The notes under the pieces: generated by a model | Database searches by the model: none | Told to the model about the DNA's origin: nothing | The model's input: only the letters and a program-made list of their open reading frames with translations | Assembly (NCBI GenBank): GCA_018831195.1 | Contig: JAHJDP010000032.1 | Span: 1 to 64,000 of the forward strand | Length of the DNA stretch: 64,000 bases | From: Candidatus Eisenbacteria bacterium | GTDB taxonomy: Bacteria; Eisenbacteria; RBG-16-71-46; CAIMUX01; JAHJDP01 | Reading direction: 5' to 3' | Program-made: the position numbers and the translations under genes | Part shown: one piece after another, positions 1 through 9,057 of the stretch | Layout: every line of letters starts with the position of its first letter | Position numbering within the stretch: position 1 is the stretch's first letter

Positions 1-1
1 C

Positions 2-451
2 TGGTTCAAGGCCCGCACGCTCACAGAAATAGAAGCGGGCCGCCCCCTTCAGCCCTGGGAGACCTTGCTCTATGTACTCCAGAGATTCTTCGAGGTTTGG
101 GATGACGACCGGCTTGTCCGCGAAGCGACCGAATATAAGATTTTGGAACGTGACGGATGGCAATGCGCCGCGCCGGGATGTTCATCCCGCCGCAGCCTGG
201 AAGTTCACCACATCATACCCCGCGCGCGGGGCGGGTCCGACGAACCCGACAATCTCATTACACTTTGCTCCGTGCATCACCGCGGCATTGTACATCAAAT
301 GAGAATGCGCTGCGAAGGCGATGCGCCGGGCGGAGTTATTTATACATTAGGATTGAGGATCTCAGCGGAGTGCGAAGAGCCGGCATACCGGGGAGATGTG
401 CGGATGCGTCCGGCGGCGGACTTTGATCTCAATCATGACGGCCCGAAGTAA
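2..451 (+). CDS. HNH endonuclease, 3' part (5' end outside window)
   Basis: The reading frame is open from the left edge, so this is the C-terminal part (about 149 residues) of a longer protein. A TTG at 65 lies in frame but has no convincing ribosome site. The HNH core is clear: the zinc-type CAAPGC pair, VHHIIPRARGGSDEPDNL and LCSVHH, which give the HH...N...H metal site. HNH domains of this form cut DNA with one divalent metal. They often sit at the end of long proteins in multicopy families of unknown role, so a housekeeping or mobile function cannot be told apart here. The last 23 bases overlap the end of the convergent glycosyltransferase gene. Confidence 0.8.
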   Translation, partial: WFKARTLTEIEAGRPLQPWETLLYVLQRFFEVWDDDRLVREATEYKILERDGWQCAAPGCSSRRSLEVHHIIPRARGGSDEPDNLITLCSVHHRGIVHQMRMRCEGDAPGGVIYTLGLRISAECEEPAYRGDVRMRPAADFDLNHDGPK

Positions 452-1754
452 CCGATTCCAATAATTGCGCCAGGCGTTTCGTCAAGGCTGCCCGGCTGTA
501 GTTTTCAATCGCATCCTCGCGGCGATCGGTTTGCAGCATCCGGCCCTCGCGATGGGTTTTTAGGGCGTTCTGAAGAAGGGCTTTCATGCCCCGTTTATCT
601 TGAGGATTCAGGACCCAGCCGGTGCCGGTCTCCTCGGTGATGCGAGCCGCCTCGCCGGGCGTGCCGATCGTCAAAATCGGGGGGCCGGCGGCGAGGTACT
701 CGAAGATCTTGCCGGTGGCCAGACCCCTCACCTCGGGGCCCGCGCCGACGGGAAGCAGCAGGATCTGGCCGCGGCGGAGCCACCGCACGGCCTCGGCATG
801 GGAGCAATAGCCCTCATCTTGTACAATAGACGATATGGGGGGACTCTGTAGAATGGATCGGGTCTCGGCGTCCAACCGTCCGATGAAAACCAATCGCAAA
901 TCCTCACGGCAGCGGGGGTCGCCGGCCAAGAGATCCCGCACGGCATCAAAAAAGAGATCCGGCCGGCGGTTGGCGAAGAGAGAGCCCGAATGAACAATGG
1001 TTAAGGCCCTTTCCTTTGGCGGTTCGATACCGGCGAAATCATCGGGATCAAAACCATTGGGAATCAGGGCGAAATCGGATTCATTCAGGCCCGAGTGGTC
1101 TTTGATGAACTCGTCGATCATTGCCGGTGAAACGACGATGTTCATCGAGGCGTCGCGAAGGCAGCGTCCCTCGAGTCGGCGGTCCCATGCGCGGACAAGA
1201 CCGGGACGGTTCGGATAAAAGACGGCGCGGGTCCAGGGATCGCGGTAATCGGCGACCCAGGGCCGGCCGATTTTACGCGCCACGGCACGGCCGATGAGGT
1301 GATTTGTAAAAGGAGGACCGGTAGAGAAAACCACATCAAAGGGGTTGGCCCGGTGAATTTTCAACGCCGCTCGTACGGCGAAAGGATACCAACCGATCCG
1401 GGCGTCGGGGACAAAGAAGGTCGCCCGGATGCGGCTCATGATTCGGGCTTGAAGCGGCAGCCTATCCCAGCGGGCCACCGTTTCGACATCGGTCGCCGAT
1501 CCCGACGACCGCCCGGTCAGGCGGCTGTAGAGGGTATGGGGTTCCAGGATCCTGACGCGATAGATCTCGGTTCCTTCCGGGATATCGGCGGCCAGTTTCT
1601 CGTCCCGGGCGGGAAAGGCCGAGTTTTCCGGAACGGTCAATACAACCGGCTGCCACCCATTCCGTGGAAGATATTTTACAAATTTCAGAGGGCGCTGAAC
1701 GCCTGATCCACCCGAAGGGGGGAAGTAGTAGGCGATCATAAGAACCCGTTTCAT
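429..1754 (-). CDS. Glycosyltransferase family 4
   Basis: This 441-residue GT-B enzyme starts MKRVLMIAYYFPP, the usual N-terminal strand of family 4 transferases that build surface polysaccharides from nucleotide sugars. The C-terminal donor-binding half carries VFIGRL and a GKIFEYLAAGPPIL stretch, which matches the E-x7-E region of GT4. An in-frame upstream start at 1895 exists. The ATG at 1754 is chosen because AGAGGA lies a few bases before it and the family begins at this motif. The gene runs divergently from the YfhO-like gene beside it. Donor and acceptor cannot be read from sequence. Confidence 0.88.
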   Translation of the reverse strand: MKRVLMIAYYFPPSGGSGVQRPLKFVKYLPRNGWQPVVLTVPENSAFPARDEKLAADIPEGTEIYRVRILEPHTLYSRLTGRSSGSATDVETVARWDRLPLQARIMSRIRATFFVPDARIGWYPFAVRAALKIHRANPFDVVFSTGPPFTNHLIGRAVARKIGRPWVADYRDPWTRAVFYPNRPGLVRAWDRRLEGRCLRDASMNIVVSPAMIDEFIKDHSGLNESDFALIPNGFDPDDFAGIEPPKERALTIVHSGSLFANRRPDLFFDAVRDLLAGDPRCREDLRLVFIGRLDAETRSILQSPPISSIVQDEGYCSHAEAVRWLRRGQILLLPVGAGPEVRGLATGKIFEYLAAGPPILTIGTPGEAARITEETGTGWVLNPQDKRGMKALLQNALKTHREGRMLQTDRREDAIENYSRAALTKRLAQLLESVTSGRHD

Positions 1755-1875
1755 CTGTATCCTCTTGAAGTTTTGCGGTAATTTCTCATTCTCAGGCTTA
1801 AAGCCTCCTGGCACCCCGCTCAAGGCTAACAGGCGCGGCGGGAGGAGGCCAGCGGGATCATGATTGGAGGTCAGA

Positions 1876-4338
1876 ATGGCGGGGAAGGCAAACAAGACAA
1901 ACAGGACAGGGGACCATTGGAGCGGACTGCGGCGGCATGGGCCATGGCTCCTGGCTTTGATTCTTGTTCCAATGATTTTTCACGCGGCGATGGTGTTGAA
2001 AAATTATGAACCGTTGGCGCCCGATACCCAGATGGCCCAACCTCTGGGGCAATGGGCCAAACAGGCCGAAGTAGAGCTCGGTACGATCCCGCTCTGGTGT
2101 CCCGCCATCTTCGCCGGCATGCCTTCCTATGGCTCCTTCATCTACACTCCGGCGGCTTGGCACCATCTCTTTGATCTCGTGATCAGCCCCTTTGCCGATT
2201 ACCGCGGGATCCGGTATTTTCTCGCGATGCTGTTGGGCGGTTTCTCCTTATACATTTTCGGGATCCGGCTCGGCTTTTCACCGCCCGCCGCCGCCGCGGG
2301 ATCACTGCTCTTCGTCCTCACACCCTATATGGCGGGTGTCATTCAGGCCGGCCACAGCACCAAGCTGCGAGCCCTCTATCACGTCCCCCTGCTCTTCCTT
2401 GCCGTCGAAGAGATGTTGCGCAAACCACGGATCCGGGCCGCCGCGCTCCTCGCCCTCGCCCTCGCTCTTCTCGGCTGGACGCGTCATCCCCAAATTGCCT
2501 ATTACGCTCTATTGCTGGCCGCGCTCTACGCCATCGCCGGATTGATCTGGCTGCGACCGCCGGCCTGGGGGCGAAAGGGCTGGCTGTTCGGTCTGGGGAT
2601 GGTTCTGCTCGCCGGAATGCTTGCCGGTGTGATGCTGCTGGATCCCATCACGAGTGTCCGGGAATACACTCCCTACTCAGAGCGCGGAACACCCGGCGCC
2701 TTCGCCACTGAAGAAGATGTCGCCGGCGGCACCTCCTGGGATTATGCGACGGCCTGGTCTTTCCATCCGAAAGAGCTGCCCTCCTTCCTTGTCCCGGAAT
2801 GGTTTGGTCTGGAAGGGGCGACCTATTGGGGCGAGATGCCGTTCACGCAATCGACCCACTATTTCGGTCTGATGGCGATCGCCCTTTCTCTCTTGGCCCT
2901 GCTTTCTCTCCGCGATCGCCGGTTGTGGATCTGGGCGGGGTTGGCCCTCGTCGTGTTGATCATCGGTTTCGGGCGCATCGTGCCGGTGCTCTACCGGCCC
3001 CTGTTTCTCATTTTGCCGTTCTTTAACAAATTCCGTGTCCCATCCATGATCTATGCCTTTTTGCCGTTATTGGTTCTGCCGTTGGTCGGGGCCGGGCTTC
3101 GCCTGATTCAGGGCGAGGGCATCATGCCGCCCCGTGCGGAGAGACAGGAAAAGTCCAAAGGCAAAACGAAAGGCAAAGCTCCCAAGGACCGGTACCGGTG
3201 GATTCTCTTAACCACGGTGGCGCTCGGCATCCTCTTCATCCTTTGGTTGGCGGCGGGCCCCGGCATCACCGATTCGATGAAGGCTTCGAATCACGGTGGA
3301 GTGGGATGGTTTCAGAAGGTGGGTGATGCCCAGCGTTTCAATCCATCCGTCATTCCCGCATTGCAGAACCGGCGGGCCGAGATGTTTGTTGTTGGTGTCG
3401 GACGGTCACTTTTTCTGCTCACCCTGCTCGGCGCCATCCTGATTCTGCGCCGGCGGCGGCTTCTTCCCGGGTATTGGGCGGTCGTTCTATGCGGTGTCCT
3501 TCTTGTCGGTGATGTTTGGGTCGTTGGAAAACGGTTCCAGAAGCTCGAACCGAAAGCGACCTTCGAAAAAACAGTTCAGATCGACAGCGCCTTGCAATAT
3601 CTTGTCGATGTCGATGAACTCTTCCGTTTTCTGCCGCTTGATGAATCAACCAGCAACCGCCATGCGGCTTTCGGGCTTCAGTCTCTCATGGGGTACCAGC
3701 CGGCGAAGTTGCGCGCCTATAAAGATGTGATGGAAGCGGGCGGTCTGCAGACACTGCCTGTCCTTGATATGCTGCAAACCCGCTTCTTTGTCTCCGGCAC
3801 CGCTGCCGATGTTCCCGGTTTCAAGCTTGTCCACAATGGGTCGCGAAAGGTCTATGAACGGGAAATTGAGTTACCCAGGGTTTGGTTTGTGCAGAAGGTG
3901 GATGCGCTGCCCGATGCCCGGGCGGTATTGGATGGGATGATGCAACCCGGCTTCAAGCCCTTTGATACCGCGCTGATCCCGTTGGATTCGGAGCTGAAGT
4001 CGGGATCGCGGGCCGGTGGGTCGGCTACGCTCCGGGAGTGGAGCGAACACAAGCTTATCGTTGACGCGGAGGTGGAGACGGCCGGAGAGGGCCTGCTGGT
4101 CTACAGCGAGATCGCCTATCCGCCGGGCTGGAAGGCGGAGATCGATGGGATTGAGGCGCCGATCCATACGGTGAATCATATCCTACGGGCGGTCGAGGTG
4201 CCGCAGGGGCATCATGAAGTTATCATGACGGCGGTGGAAAAGAATCGAAGCCGGGCGCGGCAGCTTTCCAAGGCGGCGATGGGGGTTACTCTTCTTCTGC
4301 TCCTGGTTCCCGTTTTTTGGCGGCGCGGCTCCGCCTAA
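1876..4338 (+). CDS. YfhO-family polytopic membrane protein
   Basis: An 820-residue integral membrane protein with roughly 12-14 hydrophobic segments, a basic loop near residues 420-435 (RQEKSKGKTKGKAPKD) and a soluble C-terminal domain of about 270 residues followed by a last membrane helix. The N-terminal features (PLAPDTQ, CPAIFAGMPSYGSF, AGHSTKLRAL) are those of the YfhO family, GT-C-fold proteins tied to glycosylation of cell-wall or surface polymers. The ATG at 1876 is chosen over an upstream TTG because GGAGGT lies just before it. It lies inside a polysaccharide gene cluster, so a role in modifying or polymerising surface glycans is likely but inferred. Its 3' end overlaps the convergent flippase gene by 53 bases. 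Confidence 0.82.
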   Translation: MAGKANKTNRTGDHWSGLRRHGPWLLALILVPMIFHAAMVLKNYEPLAPDTQMAQPLGQWAKQAEVELGTIPLWCPAIFAGMPSYGSFIYTPAAWHHLFDLVISPFADYRGIRYFLAMLLGGFSLYIFGIRLGFSPPAAAAGSLLFVLTPYMAGVIQAGHSTKLRALYHVPLLFLAVEEMLRKPRIRAAALLALALALLGWTRHPQIAYYALLLAALYAIAGLIWLRPPAWGRKGWLFGLGMVLLAGMLAGVMLLDPITSVREYTPYSERGTPGAFATEEDVAGGTSWDYATAWSFHPKELPSFLVPEWFGLEGATYWGEMPFTQSTHYFGLMAIALSLLALLSLRDRRLWIWAGLALVVLIIGFGRIVPVLYRPLFLILPFFNKFRVPSMIYAFLPLLVLPLVGAGLRLIQGEGIMPPRAERQEKSKGKTKGKAPKDRYRWILLTTVALGILFILWLAAGPGITDSMKASNHGGVGWFQKVGDAQRFNPSVIPALQNRRAEMFVVGVGRSLFLLTLLGAILILRRRRLLPGYWAVVLCGVLLVGDVWVVGKRFQKLEPKATFEKTVQIDSALQYLVDVDELFRFLPLDESTSNRHAAFGLQSLMGYQPAKLRAYKDVMEAGGLQTLPVLDMLQTRFFVSGTAADVPGFKLVHNGSRKVYEREIELPRVWFVQKVDALPDARAVLDGMMQPGFKPFDTALIPLDSELKSGSRAGGSATLREWSEHKLIVDAEVETAGEGLLVYSEIAYPPGWKAEIDGIEAPIHTVNHILRAVEVPQGHHEVIMTAVEKNRSRARQLSKAAMGVTLLLLLVPVFWRRGSA

Positions 4339-5794
4339 GGCGCCCAACGAGACGGCGGCGCTCGCCGGGAGTCAGCACGCCGAGGGTCATCACGCCGATC
4401 GGGAAGATCAGCAGCAGCGCCGCCTTAACAACGAATTGGGAGAGGACATATCCGGGAGCCGGAGAGAGCCACCGGCCTGCAATGTATAACCCAAGGGTAA
4501 GCAGGATCAGCTTGCCGACGCGCCACCATTCATAAGGAATTGGATAGTGGCGTTGCGACGCTTGAAGGACCAATCCCGCCATCACCGTATATGAAATGAG
4601 AGTCGCCACGGCCGCCCCGATCATTCCATAGTGGGGGATCAGGATCAGATTGAGGATGAGATTCAGGGAGGCCGCGATGAGAAAAGAGCTGGCCAGCCGG
4701 CGGCTCTTACCCAAGATGTTTAATCCGACCTGGAAGTTTCTGTAAAAACCGTAAATGACATACGAAAGAATCAAAAAAGGCGCCACAAGGGCGGCGCTCG
4801 CGTATTCCGGCGGAGAAACGAGGTCAATAATCTCAGGCGCCAGAAGCCCCAATCCCAAACCCGCCCATAGGAGCAACCCCGCCATATAGGTAAAGATTTT
4901 GGCGAAAAGCCGTTGGGCCTCTTCTTCGGTCTCCTCCCGCGCGATGCTGAACATTGTCGGTGTCCATACCAACGTGAAAGGCCAGATAATCCCGACATTC
5001 AAGGCGATGCCCAGTTTCCCCCCAAGAGCGTAAAGACCGGTTTCAGAAACAAGACCCTTGCCCGAGAGAATGAGCTTATCGGTTGACAGCAGGGCAAAGG
5101 CGCCGAGATTCACCAGGACAAAGGGGAGGCCGTAATTCAGGAACTCGACAAGGTAGCTGGGGATGAATTTCCCTCTCAGTTCAGGCAGCAGTATGAAAAT
5201 GGCGACAATGAGGGCGGCGGCGTTGGCGATGGCTTCACCGACCAAAACACCCCAGATACCCTGTTTTTGTACAAGGACAAAAAAGAGAACAAGGGCGAGA
5301 CTCAAGAGGGTCCTGCCAAGACTGAAAAAAGCGTACAGAACGGGACGTTCCCGCAATCGCAGGTATGTATTGGCCATCGTCGAGAGGACACGAAGACCCA
5401 ACGAGAGGGCCACCAGTTGTACGTAACGGGTATAAATAGTCGATGTGAGAAAGAGCTTGGCCATCGGGGAAGCGAGACTTGCGAGTAAACCGCTTGCCAG
5501 GAGGGTCGCCGCGAGAAGACCGGCGGAGATGGTCACCACCGTATTTTTCCGCTCTTCATCGGTCTTAGCCAGGCCGTACCATCGCATAAAGGCGGCCATA
5601 AAACCGAGATCGGCCGTCATCTGCCCCATCTGATGCATGACAAAGAGAACCTGCAATCGCCCGAAATCTTCGGTGATCAGCACGGCCGTATAGATCGGTA
5701 TCATGAGGAAGCCGGCGGCGCGCCCGGCCATTTCGCCGACACCATAGACAGCGCCTTGTTGCGTCAGCTTCTTAAGGAGGTCGCGAAGTTTCAT
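4286..5794 (-). CDS. Polysaccharide flippase (Wzx/MOP superfamily)
   Basis: A 502-residue protein with about 14 hydrophobic helices, the size and topology of oligosaccharide flippases of the PST group in the MOP exporter superfamily. The N-terminal GAVYGVGEMAGRAAGFLMIP stretch is typical: an amphipathic start followed by helix 1 with the PIY motif. Such proteins move undecaprenyl-linked glycan units across the inner membrane. Its start codon overlaps the stop of the upstream GT4 gene as ATGA, so the two are translationally coupled. The C-terminus is strongly basic. Confidence 0.87.
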   Translation of the reverse strand: MKLRDLLKKLTQQGAVYGVGEMAGRAAGFLMIPIYTAVLITEDFGRLQVLFVMHQMGQMTADLGFMAAFMRWYGLAKTDEERKNTVVTISAGLLAATLLASGLLASLASPMAKLFLTSTIYTRYVQLVALSLGLRVLSTMANTYLRLRERPVLYAFFSLGRTLLSLALVLFFVLVQKQGIWGVLVGEAIANAAALIVAIFILLPELRGKFIPSYLVEFLNYGLPFVLVNLGAFALLSTDKLILSGKGLVSETGLYALGGKLGIALNVGIIWPFTLVWTPTMFSIAREETEEEAQRLFAKIFTYMAGLLLWAGLGLGLLAPEIIDLVSPPEYASAALVAPFLILSYVIYGFYRNFQVGLNILGKSRRLASSFLIAASLNLILNLILIPHYGMIGAAVATLISYTVMAGLVLQASQRHYPIPYEWWRVGKLILLTLGLYIAGRWLSPAPGYVLSQFVVKAALLLIFPIGVMTLGVLTPGERRRLVGRLRRSRAAKKREPGAEEE

Positions 5795-7038
5795 AGGACC
5801 GGCTCCCGCGGATTTCTTTTAAGAGCGATCTTTCTATAAAGTTGCAACAGCGGGTCAATCGTACGGCTCCAATGGTAGTGCTCCTGCACAGCCTTGCGGC
5901 CGCGTTCACCCATCTCCTTCCTGAGAGCCGGATCTTTCAATTTATGGATCGCCGACGCCATTGCTTCAGGGTGGGAGTGGGGTACAACCAGCCCGGCGCC
6001 GGTCTCTTTAACAATGCGCTCCAGGGGCCTGCAGTTGGTGACAATGACCGGCCGGCCGAGACACATATAATGGAAAAGTTTGTGCGGAATCGTTGAATCG
6101 GTGTGAGGCGTCTTGAGATGGGGTATGAGACCGACATGGGAAGCGGCGATATAGGAGGGGAAGGTTGTATAGGGCTGCCATCCCTCAAAACGGAGGTGAT
6201 CCGCCACGCTGAGGTTCTCCGCCAATCTCTCGAGCGCGGCCCGGTTGCGGCCGGTGCCCACCAATGTCATCTCAAGGTGCACCTTGGAAGTCTCCTCCCC
6301 GTGAACGGCCAAGGCCATCGCCTTCACCGCCGTATCGAGACCGCGATGCTCGTCGAATCCGCCGGTATAAAGAATGCGGTACCGATCGGCGGGCATCCGG
6401 CTTATGAGTTCAGCATCAAGACTGAACTTTAAAAATGTCTCCAGATCGACGGTGTTGGGCACAACCGATATTCTTTCATTGGGAACCGCGAGTGACATGA
6501 TCCGATCCCGCGCTTCCTCGATAACGACGACGATATGATCGGCGGAATGGACCATCCTCTTTTCAAAACGCTCCCAGGCGGAAGGCCAAATCAATAATCG
6601 GCCCAGAAAACTCCGGGCATATCCATAGGTTCGCAAGGCCGCCGGATAATTCTCATGCAGATCGAGTATCAAGGGGATGCCATGCGCGCGCGCCGCCTGC
6701 CATCCGACAGCCGCCAGCGGCAAATCGTGAATGTGCAAGGCTTCTATTCTGTGCTGCTTTAAAAACGACGCCAGACGCCTCCGAAACCATGCGGTGTAGA
6801 GCGGAAGAGTAAGGGATAGGGCGCCGGCCTTATTGTGAAAGGTCTTTGACATACTGTACCGGTGAACCTCAATTCCGTCCACCCGCTCCCGCTTTGGCTG
6901 ACCGGCCCAATCGACACAAAAGAGATGAACCTCTTGTCCATCCTCGACGAGTGAGCGGCCTTCTTGCGCGACGCGGGGATCGGGGGGGAAGGGATGGTCC
7001 AACAGCATGCCAATGCGGATCGGAGACCCCGCGCTCAT
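5791..7038 (-). CDS. Glycosyltransferase family 4
   Basis: A 415-residue GT-B glycosyltransferase. The N-terminus has RIGMLLDHPFPPDPRV, then HIHDLPLA and DLHENYP, typical of GT4 enzymes acting on lipid-linked surface oligosaccharides. The C-terminal half has YTGGFDEHRGLD for the donor-site loop and a PHKLFHYMCLGRPVI stretch with the conserved nucleotide-sugar residues. The start ATG at 7038 shares a base with the wecB stop (TGATG), and its stop overlaps the flippase start (ATGA). The three genes therefore form one tightly coupled unit. Sugar specificity is not known. Confidence 0.9.
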   Translation of the reverse strand: MSAGSPIRIGMLLDHPFPPDPRVAQEGRSLVEDGQEVHLFCVDWAGQPKRERVDGIEVHRYSMSKTFHNKAGALSLTLPLYTAWFRRRLASFLKQHRIEALHIHDLPLAAVGWQAARAHGIPLILDLHENYPAALRTYGYARSFLGRLLIWPSAWERFEKRMVHSADHIVVVIEEARDRIMSLAVPNERISVVPNTVDLETFLKFSLDAELISRMPADRYRILYTGGFDEHRGLDTAVKAMALAVHGEETSKVHLEMTLVGTGRNRAALERLAENLSVADHLRFEGWQPYTTFPSYIAASHVGLIPHLKTPHTDSTIPHKLFHYMCLGRPVIVTNCRPLERIVKETGAGLVVPHSHPEAMASAIHKLKDPALRKEMGERGRKAVQEHYHWSRTIDPLLQLYRKIALKRNPREPVL

Positions 7039-8168
7039 CAATTCCCGCCCGAGCCGGCCAGGCTCTCTTCCAATACTTTAACAATGCGTGGAGCGGTTTT
7101 CCCGTCCCATAAGGGGGGATCCTCGGCCTGTGGGGGATAGGGCTGTTTCAGGATCTCCCGAACCGCGGGGAGGATTTTACGGGGATCCTCCCCCAGCAAC
7201 CGATTGGTCCCCATGGAGATCGTGATGGGGCGTTCCGTGTTGGGACGGAAGGTGAGACAGGGAACCCGCAGATGCGTTGTCTCTTCCTGGATTCCGCCGG
7301 AGTCGGTGAGAGCGAGACGAGCATGACGCTGCAACGCCATGAAATCCAAATATCCCAGAGGCTGCAGAAGTCGAAATCCGGGAAGGCTCTCAATCCTCTG
7401 CTCCCACCCGGCATCGATTATTCGGGACCGCGTGCGCGGGTGCACCGGAAAGACGACGGGAATCTCTGCGGCCACGGCCGCCAGAGCCTCCAGAATTCCA
7501 TCCAGCCGGTCAGGCTCGTCGACATTGGAGGGACGATGCAATGTTACTAATGTATAAGATCCTGCATCAAGACCGAGTTGCTTTAAAATTTGCGCAGTGT
7601 CGGTTAAGGGAAGAAAACGAACCAGCGTATCGATCATGATATTCCCGACAAAATAGATCCGGCTTTTCGCGATGCCCTCCTTCAAGAGGTTGTCCTCAGC
7701 CTCCATCGAAGGAATGAACAGCCAGTCACTCAACTGATCGGTGACGATTCGATTGATTTCCTCAGGCATTGTCCTGTCATAACTGCGGAGACCCGCCTCG
7801 ACATGCGCCACTGGAATGCGCAGCTTTGACGCCACCAATGCCCCGGCCACGGTGGAATTCACATCACCGACCAGAACAACGGCCGCCGGCTTCTCTTCCA
7901 GCAGAACGGTCTCAAAGCTCTCCATGATCCGGGCTGTTTGTTGGGCGTGCGAGCCGCTGCCGATACCGAGGGAGCGGTCAGGTTCCGGGAGATGCAGCTC
8001 GTCGAAGAAGAGCTGGCTCATTTCACGATCGTAATGTTGTCCTGTATGAACCAGATAGGGTTCTAGAAGGGTCGAGCCCTTCATCGCGTTCACCAGGGGG
8101 CCGACCTTCATAAAATTCGGCCGGGCGCCGGCGACAAGAACGATTTTCAGTGGCTTTGTCGGCGTCAT
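7038..8168 (-). CDS. wecB: UDP-N-acetylglucosamine 2-epimerase (non-hydrolysing)
   Basis: A 376-residue cytoplasmic enzyme interconverting UDP-GlcNAc and UDP-ManNAc, precursors for surface glycans. Family marks in order are VAGARPNFMKVGPL at the N-terminus, HTGQHYD, VVLVGDVNST, the HVEAGLRS...MPEEINR catalytic region with its acidic residues, TLHRPSNVD with the active-site histidine, and TDSGGIQEE for UDP binding. The ATG at 8168 overlaps the HIT gene's TGA as ATGA. A GTG at 8180 is possible but less like the family start. It heads the coupled epimerase-GT4-flippase unit, which suggests that ManNAc or a derivative enters the glycan made here. Confidence 0.93.
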   Translation of the reverse strand: MTPTKPLKIVLVAGARPNFMKVGPLVNAMKGSTLLEPYLVHTGQHYDREMSQLFFDELHLPEPDRSLGIGSGSHAQQTARIMESFETVLLEEKPAAVVLVGDVNSTVAGALVASKLRIPVAHVEAGLRSYDRTMPEEINRIVTDQLSDWLFIPSMEAEDNLLKEGIAKSRIYFVGNIMIDTLVRFLPLTDTAQILKQLGLDAGSYTLVTLHRPSNVDEPDRLDGILEALAAVAAEIPVVFPVHPRTRSRIIDAGWEQRIESLPGFRLLQPLGYLDFMALQRHARLALTDSGGIQEETTHLRVPCLTFRPNTERPITISMGTNRLLGEDPRKILPAVREILKQPYPPQAEDPPLWDGKTAPRIVKVLEESLAGSGGN

Positions 8169-8698
8169 GAGGAGGGCCACCCATCCTGCTTCAGGGCTTC
8201 ATCGAGACGGGAGTAGGTTGTTTCCAGGGCTTCCACCGGCGTCTGCCGGTGGGAGTTTTGATACGATCGCTCGAGATCCCCATCCCGCCGGGGAACAAGA
8301 TGAATGTGAACGTGTCCCTCGACTCCGGCGCCGGCGCAGCGTCCCACATTAATACCGCCATGGATGAGGGAACATCCATAGGCCCTAATCAGGGCTTTTT
8401 CTCCACGGGCTGCAAAGGAAAGCAACTCCTCGAGCTCTTCCGGTCCCAATGATCCCAAGGAGGCGGCATGCCGGTAGGGGATCGCCATGATATGGCCGGC
8501 GGTATAGGGGTAAGTATTGAGGATCAGAAAGACAGACTTTCCTTTACGTAGGATGTAGGTTGGATCCTGGGATGCTTCAAGAAGCCGGCAGAACAGACAG
8601 CCGCTGTGGCTCTTGTTCTCAAGAATGTATGGCATGCGCCATGGTGTCCAAAGGGGCGCCCATGCCATTGTTGATACCTGGGTTGAAAGTGTCTCCAT
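8165..8698 (-). CDS. HIT-family nucleotide hydrolase/phosphorylase
   Basis: A protein of about 177 residues with the histidine-triad motif GHVHIHLVPRR near its C-terminal third. Its middle histidine is the nucleotidylated residue in this superfamily. The N-terminal LWTPWRMPYI and a CLFCRLLE zinc-type pair place it among the HIT proteins related to diadenosine-tetraphosphate phosphorylase. The start is unsure: ATG 8698 is used, ATG 8668 (MAWAPLW) is the next candidate, and neither has a strong ribosome site. It overlaps wecB by four bases and is the first gene of that transcript, although its role is probably nucleotide housekeeping. Confidence 0.85.
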   Translation of the reverse strand: METLSTQVSTMAWAPLWTPWRMPYILENKSHSGCLFCRLLEASQDPTYILRKGKSVFLILNTYPYTAGHIMAIPYRHAASLGSLGPEELEELLSFAARGEKALIRAYGCSLIHGGINVGRCAGAGVEGHVHIHLVPRRDGDLERSYQNSHRQTPVEALETTYSRLDEALKQDGWPSS

Positions 8699-9057
8699 GG
8701 AGTGGCAGTTTATCAGTCCCCATCGGGTGCGTCCACTCCGGCCTGGGAAGAGCATGACGTTTCAACGGTTGAAGGATTTTCCGTCCCGCTTCCGGCGCAG
8801 GCCGTGGAATTTGGATGGGTCATCATCGAATCCTGGTTGTACTGGAGATCTCCGTTGGGCGTGCTAAGCTCAACGAAGTGATGTCACCGCGAATCAGCCG
8901 AACCGGGAACCCAAGGACAGAATCGCGGTAGGTGAGTGTGGGCCCGGAAGGAAAGGTCTCAACGCCCCGTTGATCAACCTGACCGATCGTTCCCTATGCC
9001 GCGTTCCCTTGGCGACAAGGATCATCCGGCATTATCGGTCCATCCATGGAAGGAAAG
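8699..9057. other. Divergent intergenic region
   Basis: This 359-base gap separates the minus-strand HIT operon from the plus-strand TPR operon, so it should hold both promoters. I found no convincing -35/-10 pair, sigma-54 site, hairpin or coding frame with a ribosome site in it. Confidence 0.4.
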